DNA of 35,668 bases, taken from the NCBI RefSeq assembly GCF_003400205.1, contig NZ_QUQV01000026.1:1-35668 (forward strand). Reading direction: 5' to 3'. The number at the start of each line of letters is the position of its first letter. Position 1 is the first letter of the stretch. Shown here piece by piece: positions 33,819 to 35,668 of the stretch. The translations under genes were made by a program, and so were the position numbers. The notes under the pieces are model-generated. The model searched no databases. It was not told the origin of the DNA and saw only the letters and a program-made list of their open reading frames with translations. This DNA is from Bacillus sp. HNG (GTDB taxonomy: Bacteria > Bacillota > Bacilli > Bacillales > Bacillaceae_L).

Positions 33819-35261
33819 CTATTCTGGAACAGGCTCGCGAGTTGTTGTTTTTTTAGAAGTAAGATTTGGTTTTACTTCTTTGGCTGTTTTACCTGCATCT
33901 TTTGGAACCATAACCATGATCGAGATAATTGATAGGATACCAAAAATTACATTTACAATGATACCTACTGTAGCTGCCCATTCAAGATTGCCCGTTGCTG
34001 CTATTGCCGCGTAAGCTGCTGTGGATATCGCAACACCAAATGCACTACCTAGCGAACTTGCCATTTTATAAACACCAGCTGCTTCGCCCACTTTATCAGC
34101 CGGGGCATTTGATACTGATGTATCTGTTGATGGGGTCGCATAAATACCAAGTCCGAGTCCAAATAAAGCAAATCCAATAAAAACAGCAATTGTATAAGAA
34201 AAGCCTGGTAAAAATGTTAAGCCCATTAACCCTACACCAACCGTGGTAATGAGAGCGCCCCAAATCATCGGCTTTTTTGCGCCTACTTTTTGTAAAATTT
34301 TCTCACCGACACGAATCATGGCGAGCACAGTAACTAAATAGCCTAATGACAACATTCCGGATTGGAATGAACTGAAGCCTCGTCCTACTTGTACATACGT
34401 GTTTGCGACGACTAAGGTACCCGCAATAGCATTTAGTAAAAAATTCGAGACTGTGGCACCCGTATACGGCGCATTTTTAAACACAGCAAAGTCAATAAGG
34501 ACAATATCTTTGCTCTTTTCTACCTTTATGAAAACAAGCAGACCTATAATCGTTACAGCTACAAGTATTAGTGAAATCGGGCTTGCCCATCCTAAATCTG
34601 ATCCATACGTAATAAATATATTCAAGGCAATCATCGTCACGATAAAAATAGCTAAGCCCGTGTAATCAAATTTAAACTTTCCTGAGGATGGCTGCTTACT
34701 TTCTGGTGTATCCTTTAGTAAAAACATCCCAACAACCGCAAAAATAATAGAGAAAACGAAAATCCATCTCCACCCTAATGATGTAGCGATTGCCCCCCCT
34801 GCAAATGAAGCAACTCCCGATCCTCCCCAAGAACCGATTGACCAATAACTTAATGCTCGTTGACGTTCTGCCCCCTCGAAATAAGCCTTCATTAATGCGA
34901 TAGTAGATGGCATAATACATGCAGCTGATAGACCTATAATCACACGTCCAATAATGAGCAGTGCAGAACCTTGAGTTATTACTAGACAAAGTGAACCAAT
35001 TATACTCAAAACAAACCCAATATTGGCGATCTTTTTACGGCCTACTTTGTCAGCAAGGCCACCGGCAGCAACGATAAACATGCCTGAGAATAAAGCCGAC
35101 AAACTGATGGCAATGTTCAGTGTTCCTAGTGAAATCCCTAAATCTTTTTGTACAGCAGGGACTACATTCACCATCGCTTGGGCAAATAGCCAGAATGTAA
35201 TAACACCAAACACAATCCCGATAATCATTTTATTTGTACCTTTATAAGCTGTTGATTCCAT
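33819..35261 (-). CDS. MFS permease, DHA2-like (14-helix) type
   Basis: The 480-residue permease has about 14 predicted helices. The loop GGLADKVGRKK after helix 2 and the helix 5 signature region IGSWGGSGVASFAGG place it in the drug:H+ antiporter DHA2-like group, with GWRWIFVFSI following. Many relatives are multidrug exporters, but the operon partner is an amidohydrolase, so a conjugated metabolite is equally possible. The ATG at 35261 follows AAAGGAGG; the longer frame to 35300 has no site. Confidence 0.87.
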   Translation of the reverse strand: MESTAYKGTNKMIIGIVFGVITFWLFAQAMVNVVPAVQKDLGISLGTLNIAISLSALFSGMFIVAAGGLADKVGRKKIANIGFVLSIIGSLCLVITQGSALLIIGRVIIGLSAACIMPSTIALMKAYFEGAERQRALSYWSIGSWGGSGVASFAGGAIATSLGWRWIFVFSIIFAVVGMFLLKDTPESKQPSSGKFKFDYTGLAIFIVTMIALNIFITYGSDLGWASPISLILVAVTIIGLLVFIKVEKSKDIVLIDFAVFKNAPYTGATVSNFLLNAIAGTLVVANTYVQVGRGFSSFQSGMLSLGYLVTVLAMIRVGEKILQKVGAKKPMIWGALITTVGVGLMGLTFLPGFSYTIAVFIGFALFGLGLGIYATPSTDTSVSNAPADKVGEAAGVYKMASSLGSAFGVAISTAAYAAIAATGNLEWAATVGIIVNVIFGILSIISIMVMVPKDAGKTAKEVKPNLTSKKTTTREPVPE

Positions 35262-35494
35262 GTTATGTAACCTCCTTTTGATACTATAATTCCCGTACAT
35301 AGGCGCTTAATTCTATGTAAAATGTGAAAATTATTAGGCATCAAAGTTGGTGTTGAGGGTATATCGAATGACAATTAGATAAGCTTGTGCATGGATAGTT
35401 TTATATTGAAACGAAAAATAGCTCAGCCATCAACAGTAATAAATCTTCTTTAATTTATTATTCCAATACACTAAGATGTTTGTCACACGCATAT

Positions 35495-35532
35495 AGAAAA
35501 GGCCTGTACCCCCTACGATACAGGCCTTTTCT
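35495..35532. terminator. Bidirectional-type terminator
   Basis: AGAAAAGGCCTGTA and TACAGGCCTTTTCT form a perfect 14-bp stem. It lies upstream of the permease gene, so it probably ends a minus-strand gene beyond the window. Confidence 0.75.
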
Positions 35533-35600
35533 CTTCATATCTTCTTTCCTAACCACTTATAAAGCAGACTAGTACAGCAAGCCTTATGGAATCCACATCA

Positions 35601-35646
35601 CGACTGTTTTAATTCAATCAATCGTTTGATTGAATTAAAACAGTCG
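35601..35646. repeat. 46-bp near-perfect palindrome, element 2
   Basis: The arms at 35601-35621 and 35626-35646 are exact inverses (21 bp) around the loop TCGT. The left arm starts CGACTG and ends CAATCAA. CTAGTACAGCA lies just before it, near 35570, as in element 1 at 32444-32600, and CGTTTGATTGA is also shared. No T-run follows. The rest of 35262-35668 outside this and the terminator shows no gene. Confidence 0.75.
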
Positions 35647-35668
35647 TTGATTTAATTGGAAAAAACCG

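Noticed and set aside
1-35668. CRISPR arrays, prophage, transposases, tRNA and rRNA genes
   Set aside because: None seen: there are no regularly spaced repeats with spacers, no integrase or transposase motifs and no structural RNA signatures other than the c-di-GMP riboswitch.

Overview
The window looks like chromosome from a low-GC Gram-positive of the Bacillaceae. Ribosome binding sites are strong (GGAGG or AAGGGG types), GTG and TTG starts occur, intrinsic terminators are plentiful, and the gene families (RocD/RocR, YxcD, CtaB, a B-family heme-copper enzyme with Sco, peptide and polyamine ABC transporters) are typical of Bacillus relatives. I see no tRNA, rRNA, CRISPR array, prophage or transposase gene. 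The DNA is ordinary chromosome, but it carries several distinctive regulatory and repeat elements.

Layout. 66-566: cupin-fold DUF985 protein, then a hairpin-rich intergenic repeat (about 626-872). 882-5160: amino-acid module with an ornithine cyclodeaminase-like enzyme, an MHS-type transporter and rocD, controlled by the divergent sigma-54 activator gene rocR (5160-6572). A sigma-54 promoter lies in front of rocD. 6734-8587: a GGCT-fold-like protein and a cystathionine gamma-lyase-like enzyme. 8710-12337 (minus): subunit IIa, CuA subunit II, catalytic subunit I, Sco and a membrane protein. 12632-15416 (minus): FAD oxidoreductase, ECF41 sigma factor and methyltransferase, behind a match to the ECF41 promoter consensus. 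15758-16660: heme O synthase. 17015-17736: a secreted or membrane protein and YxcD. 17859-19467 (minus): a c-di-GMP-I riboswitch, a terminator and a diguanylate cyclase gene. 19757-23537: potABCD. 23866-29522: peptide ABC transporter in D-F-A-B-C order. 29564-32360: an MMPL exporter with its TetR regulator. 32608-35261: an M20 amidohydrolase and a DHA2-type MFS permease, flanked by related palindromic elements.

The most interesting system is the heme-copper operon at 8710-12413. Its subunit I is clearly of the ba3 (B) family and keeps all six His ligands. The residue that should be the Tyr cross-linked to CuB is Asn (N241). The operon has a perfect TGTGA-N6-TCACA Fnr-type box centred exactly at -41.5 from a predicted start site. 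Together these suggest an oxygen-limitation-induced enzyme that may be a CuA-containing nitric oxide reductase rather than a cytochrome oxidase. Other circuits that can be read directly from sequence are a c-di-GMP riboswitch upstream of a c-di-GMP synthase gene with a 201-bp repeat lodged between them, an autoregulated ECF41 operon, and a triple TetR operator before the MMPL gene.
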